DNA from: Clostridiales bacterium
GTDB lineage: Bacteria > Bacillota_A > Clostridia > Peptostreptococcales > Anaerovoracaceae
Assembly: GCA_024697655.1 (NCBI GenBank)
Contig: JAILFI010000211.1
Location: 1-29,811, forward strand
DNA length: 29,811 bases
Direction: 5' to 3'
How positions within the stretch are numbered: the stretch's first letter is position 1; each line of letters starts with the position of its first letter. Shown piece after piece: positions 7,263-15,329 of this stretch. The notes beneath the pieces are model-generated. The model searched no databases and had not been told where the DNA came from. It worked only from the letters and a program-made list of their open reading frames with translations. A program made the position numbers and the translations under genes.

Positions 7263-8018
7263 ATGAAGAGAAAAGAAACACCGCACAAAAGAATACCTTC
7301 CGCAAAGGTCCCGCACCGCACAGCCGGGCAGCTCGCAGGGATCGTTTTGCGTATCCTGCGCGCGCAGTTTGTCGTGACGTTCGGACTCGTGCTGATCTAT
7401 CTGGCGGATCTGGGCGTTGCGCCGTGGGACATGCTCGCGATCGGCATCGCCAACCACACGCCGCTGCAGTACGGGCTGGCACTGAACCTGGTCGGGATCT
7501 GTGTCATCCTGACGGATGTTTTCATGCGGGAAAAGATCGGGCTGACGACGATCCAGGACGTGCTGATCAGCGGACTGCTCATCGATCTGTGGGTGTATCT
7601 GTTCGCGAGGATCGGGGTCAAAGATCTGCTGCTCGGGACGGGCTCGCCGGGCGCCGGCATGGCTGCGCTGCGCGTCGCGTTATTCTTAGTTGGCGTGCTG
7701 ATCTTCTGCTTCGGGCAGTTCCTTGTGCAGAGTCAGGCGATGGGAGCGGGGCCGCGCGATACGATGGTGCTCGGATTTGGCCGCAAGTTCCCGCGGGTGC
7801 CGATCGGCGCGATCACCTGGGGGACGCTCGCAGTCGTCTTTACCGCCGGGTTGCTGCTCGGCGGACCGGCCGGTGTCGGGACGATCGGCGCGGTATTCGG
7901 GATGAGCCTCGGGCAGCAGCTGATGTGCAGGATCTTTCACTTCGAGCCGCGTGCCGTGCGCCATGAGAATATCCTGGAAACGCTCAGCAGCCTGAAGCAG
8001 CGGAAAGAGACCCCCTGA
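7263..8018 (+). CDS. YczE-family integral membrane protein
   Basis: A 251-residue membrane protein with about five or six predicted helices. It carries the family's conserved features: LADLGVAPWD after the first helix and MGAGPRDTMVLG after the fourth, with a Gly-rich last helix (GLLLGGPAGVGTIGAVFG). The molecular role of YczE proteins is not established; in Bacillus yczE sits near surfactin genes. ATG 7263 is chosen because the protein then starts with a short basic segment (MKRKETPHKR) before helix one and because of the candidate promoter just upstream. A longer open frame reaching back to 6861 is antisense to ansA and was rejected. Confidence 0.8.
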   Translation: MKRKETPHKRIPSAKVPHRTAGQLAGIVLRILRAQFVVTFGLVLIYLADLGVAPWDMLAIGIANHTPLQYGLALNLVGICVILTDVFMREKIGLTTIQDVLISGLLIDLWVYLFARIGVKDLLLGTGSPGAGMAALRVALFLVGVLIFCFGQFLVQSQAMGAGPRDTMVLGFGRKFPRVPIGAITWGTLAVVFTAGLLLGGPAGVGTIGAVFGMSLGQQLMCRIFHFEPRAVRHENILETLSSLKQRKETP

Positions 8019-8119
8019 GGCAGGCAGCCTGCAGGAAACGGGAAAGGAAAGAGTGAACTGACGGCTTATGGAAAACGGCCGGGGAGGACCTTTTAGTAGG
8101 AAAACCGGCGCTTTTGTAG

Positions 8120-8146
8120 TACAATAATCTTAATATGAGTTAGTAT
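8120..8146 (+). promoter_or_regulatory. Candidate promoter region ahead of the DUF3048 gene and the teichoic-acid operon
   Basis: TACAAT (8120-8125) in an AT-rich island (8113-8146) is the best -10 candidate in the 215-base gap between 8019 and 8233; its -35 is weak (TAGGAA, 8097-8102). The gap otherwise holds only short hairpins (GCAGG/CCTGC at 8020-8032) and no convincing RNA gene. The nonamer AGTTAGTAT (8138-8146) recurs ahead of the sugar transferase gene at 26000-26008. Confidence 0.35.
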
Positions 8147-8233
8147 GCCGTTTTGCGGGATATTCGCGGAACGGACATCTGTTCAGGGAAGGAGCCGGCG
8201 GTTTCCGCGCGGTTCCGAAACGGGAAACGGACG

Positions 8234-9499
8234 ATGCGTAAAAACAAATTCGGACGAAGGAGCAAGCTGCTCGCGGCGATCCTGTTCGCCGGCCTGCTGA
8301 CAGTCAGCCTGGCTGCTAGCACCGGTAGTATCTATGCAGATACGCAGGACAGTGCGGACACCGCAGCAGAAGAGCCCGCTGCTGCGCTGCCGGTGGGCAG
8401 CGCGGCGCGTACTGTGACAGAGAAGGGATATCTTGTCCTCTATCCGCCGGCGCCGCCGGCAGTCATCAATCCGCTGACGGGGCTTGCAGGGTTCAATGAA
8501 AAAGCGGTCGGCAAGAGACCGATCGCACTCGTCGTGGAGAACGATCCGAAAGCCCGCCCGCAGTGGGGCATCGACGATCCGGAAAAATCCCCGGACATCA
8601 TTCTCGAAGGGGAGATGGAAGGCGGCGAGACCCGTACGCTGTGGTTTTATGCGGATATGACAGCGCTGCCCTCGCAGGCAGGCCCGCTCAGGAGCGCCCG
8701 TCCGCCGTACATCCGTTTTTCGGAACTGTTCGACGCGATCTTCATTCACTGCGGCTACAGCCACAGTTCGTGGGATTACACCGGCGCGGATGCCGTTTTC
8801 TCCAACGACGGCGTCGATCATATCGACATGCTGAGCTACGGCAATGCGACAGGGGTGTTCGGCCGCGATTATTCCAGAACGAGCATGCTGGAGCATACCG
8901 CGTTCCTGCGCGGCGAGAAGGTTGCCGATACGATCGCAGCGACAGGCTTCCGTACGGATGCCAATGAATCGCGGTATACAAAGTTCGAGTTTGAAGGGAC
9001 GGAAGAAGAGACGAAGGAAGAGCCAAAGACCGGGACAGGACTGGTGGACCGCCTGCGTCAGGCATCGGACCTGATCGTCAATCCGCCCGCGCCGGAAGAG
9101 CCTGCCGGCAAACCCTGCACATCGATCGACATTCAGTTCTCCAACGCAACGGACACGAAGCATTTCGACTACTCCGAAGAGGACAAAATGTATCACACGC
9201 AGGATTACTACACCGATGTTGCGCGGACGAACGTCCTGCTGCTGTTCGATGAGACCCGTTACATTGAAAAGCAGGACACCTGGGGCGCGGGGGTCAGCGA
9301 ACTGTACTGCAACTATGAATTCGCAGGCGGCCGCGGGTATCTCGCCAGGAACGGCCGTATCGAAGAGATCACCTGGGCGGTCGAAGACGGCCGGATCGCG
9401 CTGCGCGGCGCGGACGGCGAACCGGCACAGCTGACACCGGGCAAGACCTGGATCGGCTGGTGCTCGGAAAACCACAGAGGCAGCGTGACCGCTGAGTAA
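8234..9499 (+). CDS. Secreted DUF3048 (YerB-like) protein
   Basis: A 421-residue exported protein with an N-terminal signal peptide: basic MRKNKFGRRSK, hydrophobic LLAAILFAGLLTVSLA, likely cleavage after SIYA at residue 35. The mature part has the DUF3048 N-terminal domain (NPLTGL, RPIALVVEND, the PLRSARP motif) and the C-terminal domain (YHTQDYYTDVARTNVLLLF ... GKTWIGW). YerB proteins of Bacillus are lipoproteins of unknown role; here the signal lacks a lipobox Cys, so the product should be soluble or otherwise retained. ATG 8234 is chosen because the signal peptide begins there; a TTG at 8153 opens the frame earlier without a plausible product. It is followed 41 bases later by the exporter permease and may be the first gene of the operon. 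Confidence 0.87.
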   Translation: MRKNKFGRRSKLLAAILFAGLLTVSLAASTGSIYADTQDSADTAAEEPAAALPVGSAARTVTEKGYLVLYPPAPPAVINPLTGLAGFNEKAVGKRPIALVVENDPKARPQWGIDDPEKSPDIILEGEMEGGETRTLWFYADMTALPSQAGPLRSARPPYIRFSELFDAIFIHCGYSHSSWDYTGADAVFSNDGVDHIDMLSYGNATGVFGRDYSRTSMLEHTAFLRGEKVADTIAATGFRTDANESRYTKFEFEGTEEETKEEPKTGTGLVDRLRQASDLIVNPPAPEEPAGKPCTSIDIQFSNATDTKHFDYSEEDKMYHTQDYYTDVARTNVLLLFDETRYIEKQDTWGAGVSELYCNYEFAGGRGYLARNGRIEEITWAVEDGRIALRGADGEPAQLTPGKTWIGWCSENHRGSVTAE

Positions 9500-9527
9500 T
9501 AAAGACACCATCAACAGAACAGGAAAC

Positions 9528-9533
9528 AAGAGG
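9528..9533 (+). promoter_or_regulatory. Ribosome binding site selecting a TTG start
   Basis: AAGAGG lies 7 bases before TTG 9541, which opens the permease with MRLLIEIIKEH. No ATG in frame near the N-terminus fits the family, so the TTG is the likely initiator. Confidence 0.7.
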
Positions 9534-9540
9534 TAACCCC

Positions 9541-10347
9541 TTGAGACTACTGATCGAAATCATCAAAGAGCATATCACATACCGCAAGCAGATCATCAAG
9601 CTGGCGAAGTCGGATCTGATCAAGACCTACCGCGGGTCCGCGCTCGGCTGGGCGTGGGCGATCATCAAACCGCTGGTCACGATCTTTGTTTTCTGGTTCG
9701 CGTTCAGTATGGGTCTGCGGCGTGGACAGGACGTGGACGGCTATCCGTTCATCCTGTGGCTGATCGCCGGCTTCCTGCCGTGGTTTTACATGACAGAGAT
9801 GATCACGCAGGGTGCGGCTTGCATCCGCAAGAACAAGCACATGGTCACCAAGATGAAGTTCCCCGTGTCGACGATCCCGACGTTCACGGGACTGTCCAAA
9901 CTGGTCGTGCATCTGGTGCTCCTGCTGATCGTGATCGTCATCTTCTGCCTGTTCGGGTACCTGCCGGATATCTACTATCTGCAGCTGCCCCTCTATATCC
10001 TGATGATGCTCGTCTTCTTCATTTTCTGGGCGCTGTTCTCCGGTATGCTTTCAGCGCTCAGCAAGGATTTCCAGAACCTCGTCAACGCGTTCGTCACGGC
10101 GCTGTTCTGGATGTCCGGCATCATTTACAATGTCAACGACATCGCCCACGAATGGATCCGGATCCTGCTGAATTTCAACCCGATCACCATCATGGCGAAC
10201 GGCTACCGGCATGTGTTCATCGACAAGACTTGGTTCTTTGAAGACGCGCTCGGCTTCGGCGGGTACTTTGCCGTGCTGTTCGTTATGATCTGCGCGGCGC
10301 TGTGGGCGTATAAGAAACTATATAAAGAAATCCCGGATGTACTGTAA
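9541..10347 (+). CDS. ABC-2 type polysaccharide/teichoic acid exporter permease (TagG-like)
   Basis: Membrane subunit of an exporter that flips undecaprenyl-linked polymer across the membrane. The 268 residues begin with the amphipathic segment of the TagG/RfbA family (ITYRKQIIKLAKSDLIKTYRGSALGWAW), followed by about six membrane helices. Family-typical features include WYMTEM-like text near residue 80, FSGMLSALSKDFQNLVNAF and LNFNPITIMANGYR. Translation starts at TTG with a well-placed AAGAGG. The ATPase gene follows after 18 bases, and teichoic-acid polymerases follow that, so the substrate is probably the teichoic-acid-like polymer made by this operon. Confidence 0.9.
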   Translation: MRLLIEIIKEHITYRKQIIKLAKSDLIKTYRGSALGWAWAIIKPLVTIFVFWFAFSMGLRRGQDVDGYPFILWLIAGFLPWFYMTEMITQGAACIRKNKHMVTKMKFPVSTIPTFTGLSKLVVHLVLLLIVIVIFCLFGYLPDIYYLQLPLYILMMLVFFIFWALFSGMLSALSKDFQNLVNAFVTALFWMSGIIYNVNDIAHEWIRILLNFNPITIMANGYRHVFIDKTWFFEDALGFGGYFAVLFVMICAALWAYKKLYKEIPDVL

Positions 10348-10365
10348 GAGAGCAAGGAGAACGTG

Positions 10366-11085
10366 ATGAGTAACCCGGTGATCCAGTTCGATCATGTGAC
10401 AAAGACATATAAACTTTACCGCAGCGACAAGGCGCGTTTTCTGGGGCTGTTCTCCAAGAAGATCCCGTACAAGGAAAACAAAGCAGTCAATGACGTTTCC
10501 TTTACGATCAACAAAGGGGAAGGGGTCGTTCTGCTGGGCCGGAACGGTGCTGGCAAGTCTACCATCCTGAAGATGATCACGGGAGTCAGTTTCCCCACGG
10601 CGGGAAAGATCACGGTCAACGGCCGTGTCAGCGCGCTGCTGGAACTGACGGCGGGCTTTGATACCGAGTTCACCGGCAGAGAGAACATCTATCTGAAGTG
10701 CAACATCCTCGGGATGAACGATGAAGAGGTGCGCAAGGTGGAGGACGCGATCGTGGAGTTCGCAGACATCGGCGATTACATCGACCAGCCGGTCCGCACG
10801 TATTCCAGCGGTATGCGGGCGCGTCTGGGCTTTGCGATCAACGTCAACATCGATCCGGAGATCCTGATCGTCGACGAGGCGCTCAGCGTGGGCGACACCA
10901 CGTTCCGGAAAAAGTGTGTCGCCAAGGTCAACGAGATCATGGCCGGCGAGGACGTGACGCTGCTGTTCGTCACACATTCCCTCAGCATGGCCAAAGAATT
11001 CTGCACACGGGGGATCGTTCTGCAGAAAGGCAAGATCATTTTCGACGGCACCGTCGAAGAAGCGGAAGCGTACTACAACGGCTGA
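10366..11085 (+). CDS. ABC exporter ATPase for teichoic acid or polysaccharide (TagH-like)
   Basis: ATP-hydrolysing subunit paired with the permease just upstream. The 239-residue protein has Walker A GRNGAGKST, a YSSGMRARLGFA signature (family variant of LSGGQ), Walker B ILIVDEALSVGD and the switch His in LLFVTHSLSM. The N-terminal FDHVTKTYKLY matches TagH/RfbB ATPases. It ends directly after the nucleotide-binding domain, without the long C-terminal extension of Bacillus TagH or the carbohydrate-binding domain of Wzt. ATG 10366 is preferred over the adjacent GTG 10363 because AAGGAG (10354-10359) then has a 6-base spacing rather than 3. Confidence 0.92.
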   Translation: MSNPVIQFDHVTKTYKLYRSDKARFLGLFSKKIPYKENKAVNDVSFTINKGEGVVLLGRNGAGKSTILKMITGVSFPTAGKITVNGRVSALLELTAGFDTEFTGRENIYLKCNILGMNDEEVRKVEDAIVEFADIGDYIDQPVRTYSSGMRARLGFAINVNIDPEILIVDEALSVGDTTFRKKCVAKVNEIMAGEDVTLLFVTHSLSMAKEFCTRGIVLQKGKIIFDGTVEEAEAYYNG

Positions 11086-11105
11086 CCGCAAGCGCAGGGT
11101 GAACG

Positions 11106-12314
11106 ATGGGAAGAAGCAAGACCGAGTATATGAAAAAAGCGTTCCGCGCCGGGATGTTTGCCGTGTGCAGCAGAGCGATCGGCCTGGTCTGTCCTCTGAA
11201 GGAGAACAGAGCTCTTTTCGTATCCGATGTCCGGGAATCGCTCGGCGGCAACCTGCAGTTCGTCCATGACGCGAGGCCGGCAGGGATCGAAGCGCGGTAT
11301 GATTTTCTTGCGGACCGCCGGCTTCCCCGCGGCATCCGGCGTTCCCTGCGTCTGTTCTACGATCTGACCACCTGCAAATTCATCCTTCTTGAGGATTACT
11401 TTACGTATATCAGCTACATGAGAGTGCGGCCGGGGCAGCAGATCTGCCAGCTCTGGCACGCGCCCGGCGCGTATAAGAAATTCGGATACAGCAGGGCGAA
11501 CGGCGCGGAGGGGATCAAGGTCCACCGCGGCTACCGCAAGTACGCGAAGGCGGTCACGAGCGCTGAAGCGATCCGCGGCGATTACGCGGAAGCTTTCGGT
11601 CTGCCGCTCGAAAAAGTACAGGCGACGGGCGTTCCCCGGACGGATATCTTCTTTGACGAAGACCACATCCGTGCGGCAAAGGAGGCGCTGTATAAGAAGT
11701 ATCCTGTTCTCCGCGACAGAAAGGTGATCCTCTTTGCACCCACCTACCGCGGCCTGCGCGCCGAGGACGCCGCCTACGATTTTTCCAGACTGGACCCCGA
11801 AAAGCTGTACAACGGGCTCGGAGACGACTATGTCTTCGTGTTCAAATGGCATCCGGCCACTTATAACAATCTGCGTCTGGAGGACAGACAGGCTTACGCG
11901 CTCGGGAAGTTCGGCGAATTCTTCCTGGATCTCTCGGAAGAGAGGGAGATCAACGACCTGCTCCTCGCGGCTGATGTGCTGGTGACGGACTATTCTTCGG
12001 TGATCTTCGACTATTATCTGACCGGCAAACCGGTCGTGTTCTATACCTTTGATAAAGAAATCTATGCGGGCGGCAGAGGGATCTACTACCCGTTTGAGGA
12101 ATACCTGTACGGACCGGCAGTCGAGGACGAGGAATCGCTTGTCGCGGCGATCCGTGCGGCAGATCTCTGTGAAGACCGCCGCGCCGCGTTCGGCAGGAAG
12201 TTCATGGACGCCTGCGACGGCCGCGCAACTGAAAAAACGTGCGCGTGGATCTTTGAAGACCGTCTGCCCGCCGGGCAGAGGAGCGGCGCGGACAACGGGG
12301 AGGCCGTCCGATGA
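11106..12314 (+). CDS. CDP-glycerol/CDP-ribitol phosphotransferase, subfamily A (stand-alone)
   Basis: TagF/TarL-family GT-B enzyme that transfers alditol phosphate from a CDP donor onto a growing lipid-linked chain at the inner membrane face. The 402 residues contain NRALFVSDVRESLGGN, the first catalytic-His motif LWHAPGAYKKF, VPRTDIFFDED, LFAPTYRG, the second His motif KWHPATY and VTDYSSVIFDY. It closely resembles, through most of its length, the first phosphotransferase module of the giant protein at 17993; both have the GGRG-YY-FEEYLYGP ending motif. The donor could be CDP-ribitol (tarI and tarJ are in this operon) or CDP-glycerol. AGGGTG at 11096-11101 precedes the ATG. The stop overlaps the next start by 4 bases (ATGA). 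Confidence 0.92.
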   Translation: MGRSKTEYMKKAFRAGMFAVCSRAIGLVCPLKENRALFVSDVRESLGGNLQFVHDARPAGIEARYDFLADRRLPRGIRRSLRLFYDLTTCKFILLEDYFTYISYMRVRPGQQICQLWHAPGAYKKFGYSRANGAEGIKVHRGYRKYAKAVTSAEAIRGDYAEAFGLPLEKVQATGVPRTDIFFDEDHIRAAKEALYKKYPVLRDRKVILFAPTYRGLRAEDAAYDFSRLDPEKLYNGLGDDYVFVFKWHPATYNNLRLEDRQAYALGKFGEFFLDLSEEREINDLLLAADVLVTDYSSVIFDYYLTGKPVVFYTFDKEIYAGGRGIYYPFEEYLYGPAVEDEESLVAAIRAADLCEDRRAAFGRKFMDACDGRATEKTCAWIFEDRLPAGQRSGADNGEAVR

Positions 12315-13459
12315 GTGTGCTCGGCGCCGGGAAAGCAGTTCTGCGCGGCATATACGGACTGCACAAAAAAGCGGCTACCCGGCCGGACCGGGTCGCGATC
12401 ATCAGCCGCCAGAGCAATGCCCCGAGCATAGACATCCGGCTCCTCAGGGCGGCGCTCGAAAAGAACGGAGACGTCGATGTGCGCGTTCTCTGCAAGACGC
12501 TGGACGGCGGTATCCTGCGCAAGATCGGATATCTGTTCCACATGATCGGTCCGCAGATGCACGCCATCGCGACATCGAAGGTCGTCGTGCTCGACAGTTA
12601 CTGCATCGCTGTCAGCATACTGGAGCACAAAAAAGACCTGACGGTCATCCAGATGTGGCACGCGATGGGAGCGCTGAAGAAATTCGGCAAAAGCATTCTC
12701 GGGCAGGCGGAAGGATCGTCCCGCGCACTGGCGGAAGAGATGCAGATGCACCGCGGCTACGATGTGCTTCTCGCAAGCAGCGAGGCCAGCCTGCCGTTCT
12801 TTGCGGAGGCGTTCGGGTATGAAGAAAACCGGTTCTGGATCCTGCCGCTCCCGCGGACGGATCTGCTCCGGGATAAGGCATATATGGAGGCCAGGCGGGA
12901 GGAGATCCTCAAGGCAAATCCGCAGCTCGCGGGCAGGAAGATCCTCCTCTATGCGCCGACGATGCGCAAGACGGGCGAGGATCTGACAAAGCCCGTTGAA
13001 CTGGCCAGAGAAGTCCAAAAGTACGGAGAGTATCTGCTCGTCGTTTCCCCGCATCCCGTCACGGGCATGCAGGAGGGGGCATATCTTAAGCAACTGAAGG
13101 AGAACGGGGCGCAGTTCCTGCCGGACTGTTCGACGCTCGACCTGCTGTCCGTCTGCGATGTGTTCATCTCGGACTACTCCGCTGCGGTCTTTGAAGCGGC
13201 AGCCGCCGGCAAGCCGGTCTGTCTCTACGCGTACGATCTGGACAAGTATCTTAAGACGAGAGGCTTCTATCTGGATTATGAAAAAGAAATGCCGGGCATC
13301 CCTTACAGGACGGCGGAAGAAGTGATGCGCGCTGTTGCGGACGGGGTCCCGGATCCCGCGCAGGCAGAGCGATTCGCCGCCAGATACATCGCCCCGGTCG
13401 AACATACTGCTGAGGAGCTCGCGTCCCGCATCCGGGCGCTGCTCCGGGAAAGGAAATGA
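12311..13459 (+). CDS. CDP-glycerol/CDP-ribitol phosphotransferase, subfamily B (stand-alone)
   Basis: A second TagF/TarL-family phosphotransferase, 382 residues. Motifs are MWHAMGALKKF (first catalytic His), LPRTDLL, ILLYAPTMR, SPHPVTGM (second catalytic His) and ISDYSAAVFEAA. Its N-terminal half (VAIISRQSNAPSIDIRLLR, then VVLDSYC) and the ending motif RGFYLDYEKEMPG set it apart from the gene just upstream and match the last module of the giant protein at 17993. It may be a primer or priming-step enzyme, or work as a heteromer with its neighbour; this is inference. GGGGAGG at 12297-12303 plus the ATGA overlap indicate coupled translation. Confidence 0.9.
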   Translation: MSVLGAGKAVLRGIYGLHKKAATRPDRVAIISRQSNAPSIDIRLLRAALEKNGDVDVRVLCKTLDGGILRKIGYLFHMIGPQMHAIATSKVVVLDSYCIAVSILEHKKDLTVIQMWHAMGALKKFGKSILGQAEGSSRALAEEMQMHRGYDVLLASSEASLPFFAEAFGYEENRFWILPLPRTDLLRDKAYMEARREEILKANPQLAGRKILLYAPTMRKTGEDLTKPVELAREVQKYGEYLLVVSPHPVTGMQEGAYLKQLKENGAQFLPDCSTLDLLSVCDVFISDYSAAVFEAAAAGKPVCLYAYDLDKYLKTRGFYLDYEKEMPGIPYRTAEEVMRAVADGVPDPAQAERFAARYIAPVEHTAEELASRIRALLRERK

Positions 13460-13460
13460 G

Positions 13461-14573
13461 ATGCTGTTTTTTCTGCTTCTGTTAGTGGTCCTGATGATCA
13501 CCGATATGGAGATCGCTCCGCTCGGCGCCTACCAGGAAGACTATATGTCGCGCAAACAGAACAACTGCATAAAAGGGATCTTCATCCTGCTGATCCTGAT
13601 GAGCCACTACACGCAGTACTGCGATCTTGGCGGACCCTTCGACGCAGCCTACTGGGCGGCAAGGATGCACATCGGGCAGGGCGTCGTCGCGATGTTCCTG
13701 TTCTATTCCGGGTACGGCATGATGGAATCGATCCGCAAAAAAGGATTTCCCTATGTCCGCCGGATCCCGGTCTTCCGGTTTCTGAAAGTCTGGTGGAATT
13801 TCTTCCTCGCGGTGCTCTGCTATCTGGTGATGGATCTGATCCTTAAGATCCACTACCCGGGGACGCATATCCTGCTCTCGTTTGTCGGGTATAAATCGCT
13901 GGGCAACAGCGACTGGTACATGTTCGCGATCTTCGTCCTGTACCTGCTGACCTTCCTCGCGTTCTTCCTCGTCAAGTGGAAGGACGGGATGGCCGGCTAC
14001 ATCGCAGGGACCGTGCTCATGTTCCTGCTGACGACAGGCGCGGTCTACTGGGAGATCAGGATGGGCCGTTCGCCGTGGACATACAACACCATGCTGATCT
14101 ACCCGCTCGGGATGGCATTTTCGCTGCTTCGCCCGAAGGTGGAAGCGCTTCTTACGAAAGACGGTCTGATCTACGGAGCGGTCTTCCTGGCGGTCATGCT
14201 GGTCTATATGTACAGTTACATCCACCGGGGCGACCGGTTTATGATCTATACGGTCTGGGTGTATGCCTTTACGGCGGCGATCCTGCTGCTGACGATGAAA
14301 GTGTCGTTCAAGAGCTGGGTGCTGGAGTGGTTCGGCAAAAACCTGTTCTGGGTCTACATCCTGCAGCGGATCCCGATGATCCTTCTGGAGCATTTCGGAA
14401 TGATCGACCGGCACAGATATTTCTGCTTTGTGATCGTATTCATCACGACGATCTGCCTGACACTGCTGTTTGACCGGACCGTAGGAAAGGCGACGAACGA
14501 TCTGTTCGCGAAACTCGACAGCAGGACGGCGGCAGGACAAAGCAACGGAAGCCCGCAGGGCACGGATAAATAG
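13461..14573 (+). CDS. Acyltransferase-3 (OafA-like) integral membrane protein
   Basis: A 370-residue multi-spanning protein with about ten predicted helices. The acyltransferase-3 signature is visible: NNCIKGIFILLILMSH (His49 is the likely catalytic residue), then MFLFYSGYGMMES, the family's F-Y-S/SGYG segment, and a WYMFAIFVLYLL helix. Such enzymes transfer acetyl or other acyl groups to extracytoplasmic glycans, so O-acylation of the operon's polymer is plausible. The start ATG 13461 is one base after the preceding stop, with AAAGGA at 13449-13454. The C-terminal tail is polar and short. Confidence 0.82.
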   Translation: MLFFLLLLVVLMITDMEIAPLGAYQEDYMSRKQNNCIKGIFILLILMSHYTQYCDLGGPFDAAYWAARMHIGQGVVAMFLFYSGYGMMESIRKKGFPYVRRIPVFRFLKVWWNFFLAVLCYLVMDLILKIHYPGTHILLSFVGYKSLGNSDWYMFAIFVLYLLTFLAFFLVKWKDGMAGYIAGTVLMFLLTTGAVYWEIRMGRSPWTYNTMLIYPLGMAFSLLRPKVEALLTKDGLIYGAVFLAVMLVYMYSYIHRGDRFMIYTVWVYAFTAAILLLTMKVSFKSWVLEWFGKNLFWVYILQRIPMILLEHFGMIDRHRYFCFVIVFITTICLTLLFDRTVGKATNDLFAKLDSRTAAGQSNGSPQGTDK

Positions 14574-14601
14574 CAAAGTATGTTTTACAGGAGGCAACAG
14601 C

Positions 14602-15303
14602 ATGATATACGGATTGGTTCTTGCAGGCGGTATCGGCCAGCGAATGGGCAGTGATATCCCCAAGCAGTTTCTGACAGTCGGCGGCAAGGCGATCATTTCG
14701 CATACCGTCCGGACGTTCCTCGATCATCCGGCGATCGCGCATGTGATCGTGCTCGTGCCCGCGGATTGGATCGACTACACAAAGGAAGTATTCGAGCGCG
14801 ATTTCGGGGAGCAGGAAAAACTGGACGTGACTGCCGGCGGCGCGCTCCGCAACGACACGATCATGAACGGCATCGCGTTCATCAAAGAACGTGATCCGGA
14901 CAGTGAGAACGCGGTTCTCATCACCCATGATGCGGTCCGTCCGTTTGTGACGAAGGAGATCATTGACGCGAATATCGAAGCGCTGAAGACCCATACAGCC
15001 TGTGACACAGTCGTGCCTTCGACGGATACGATCGTGGTCAGCGAGGACGGCAGGATCATCTCCAGTGTTCCGGACCGCGCCAAGCTGTACAACGGGCAGA
15101 CGCCGCAGTCGTTCCGCCTGGGTACGTTCGAGGCACTGTACAACTCGCTGACAGAGGAAGAGAAGGCGATCCTCACGGATGCGGCAAAAGTCTTCGTCAT
15201 CAAAGGCGAAAAAGTAGCGCTGGTCGAAGGGGCCAGCTCCAATATCAAGATCACGTATCCTTCTGACATCGATATGGCGCAGGCGATCCTGGGAGAGGAA
15301 TAA
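14602..15303 (+). CDS. tarI: D-ribitol-5-phosphate cytidylyltransferase (IspD/TarI family)
   Basis: Makes CDP-ribitol from CTP and D-ribitol-5-phosphate. The 233-residue nucleotidyltransferase has LAGGIGQRMGSDIPKQFL (CTP-binding loop, residues 7-24), THDAVRPF (Asp110, Arg113) and SSNIKITYPSDIDMA. IspD, the isoprenoid enzyme, shares this fold and motifs; the call as TarI rests on TarJ two genes downstream and the teichoic-acid context. A textbook AGGAGG (14589-14594) lies 7 bases before the ATG, in the 28-base gap after the acyltransferase gene. Confidence 0.88.
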   Translation: MIYGLVLAGGIGQRMGSDIPKQFLTVGGKAIISHTVRTFLDHPAIAHVIVLVPADWIDYTKEVFERDFGEQEKLDVTAGGALRNDTIMNGIAFIKERDPDSENAVLITHDAVRPFVTKEIIDANIEALKTHTACDTVVPSTDTIVVSEDGRIISSVPDRAKLYNGQTPQSFRLGTFEALYNSLTEEEKAILTDAAKVFVIKGEKVALVEGASSNIKITYPSDIDMAQAILGEE

Positions 15304-15329
15304 AAGAGCCGTGAAAGGGAACACAGCGT

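Noticed and set aside
7073..7321. N-terminal extension of asparaginase
   Set aside because: MKKKLLLITTGGT is the normal AnsA start, with a ribosome binding site; upstream sequence is the intergenic promoter region.
8020..8032. GCAGG-CAG-CCTGC hairpin after the YczE gene as a terminator
   Set aside because: Only a 5-bp stem with a 3-base loop and no T-run; not convincing.
8183..9529. 448-residue minus-strand open frame opposite the DUF3048 gene
   Set aside because: The plus strand has a signal peptide and DUF3048 motifs; the minus frame shows none and no plausible start signal.
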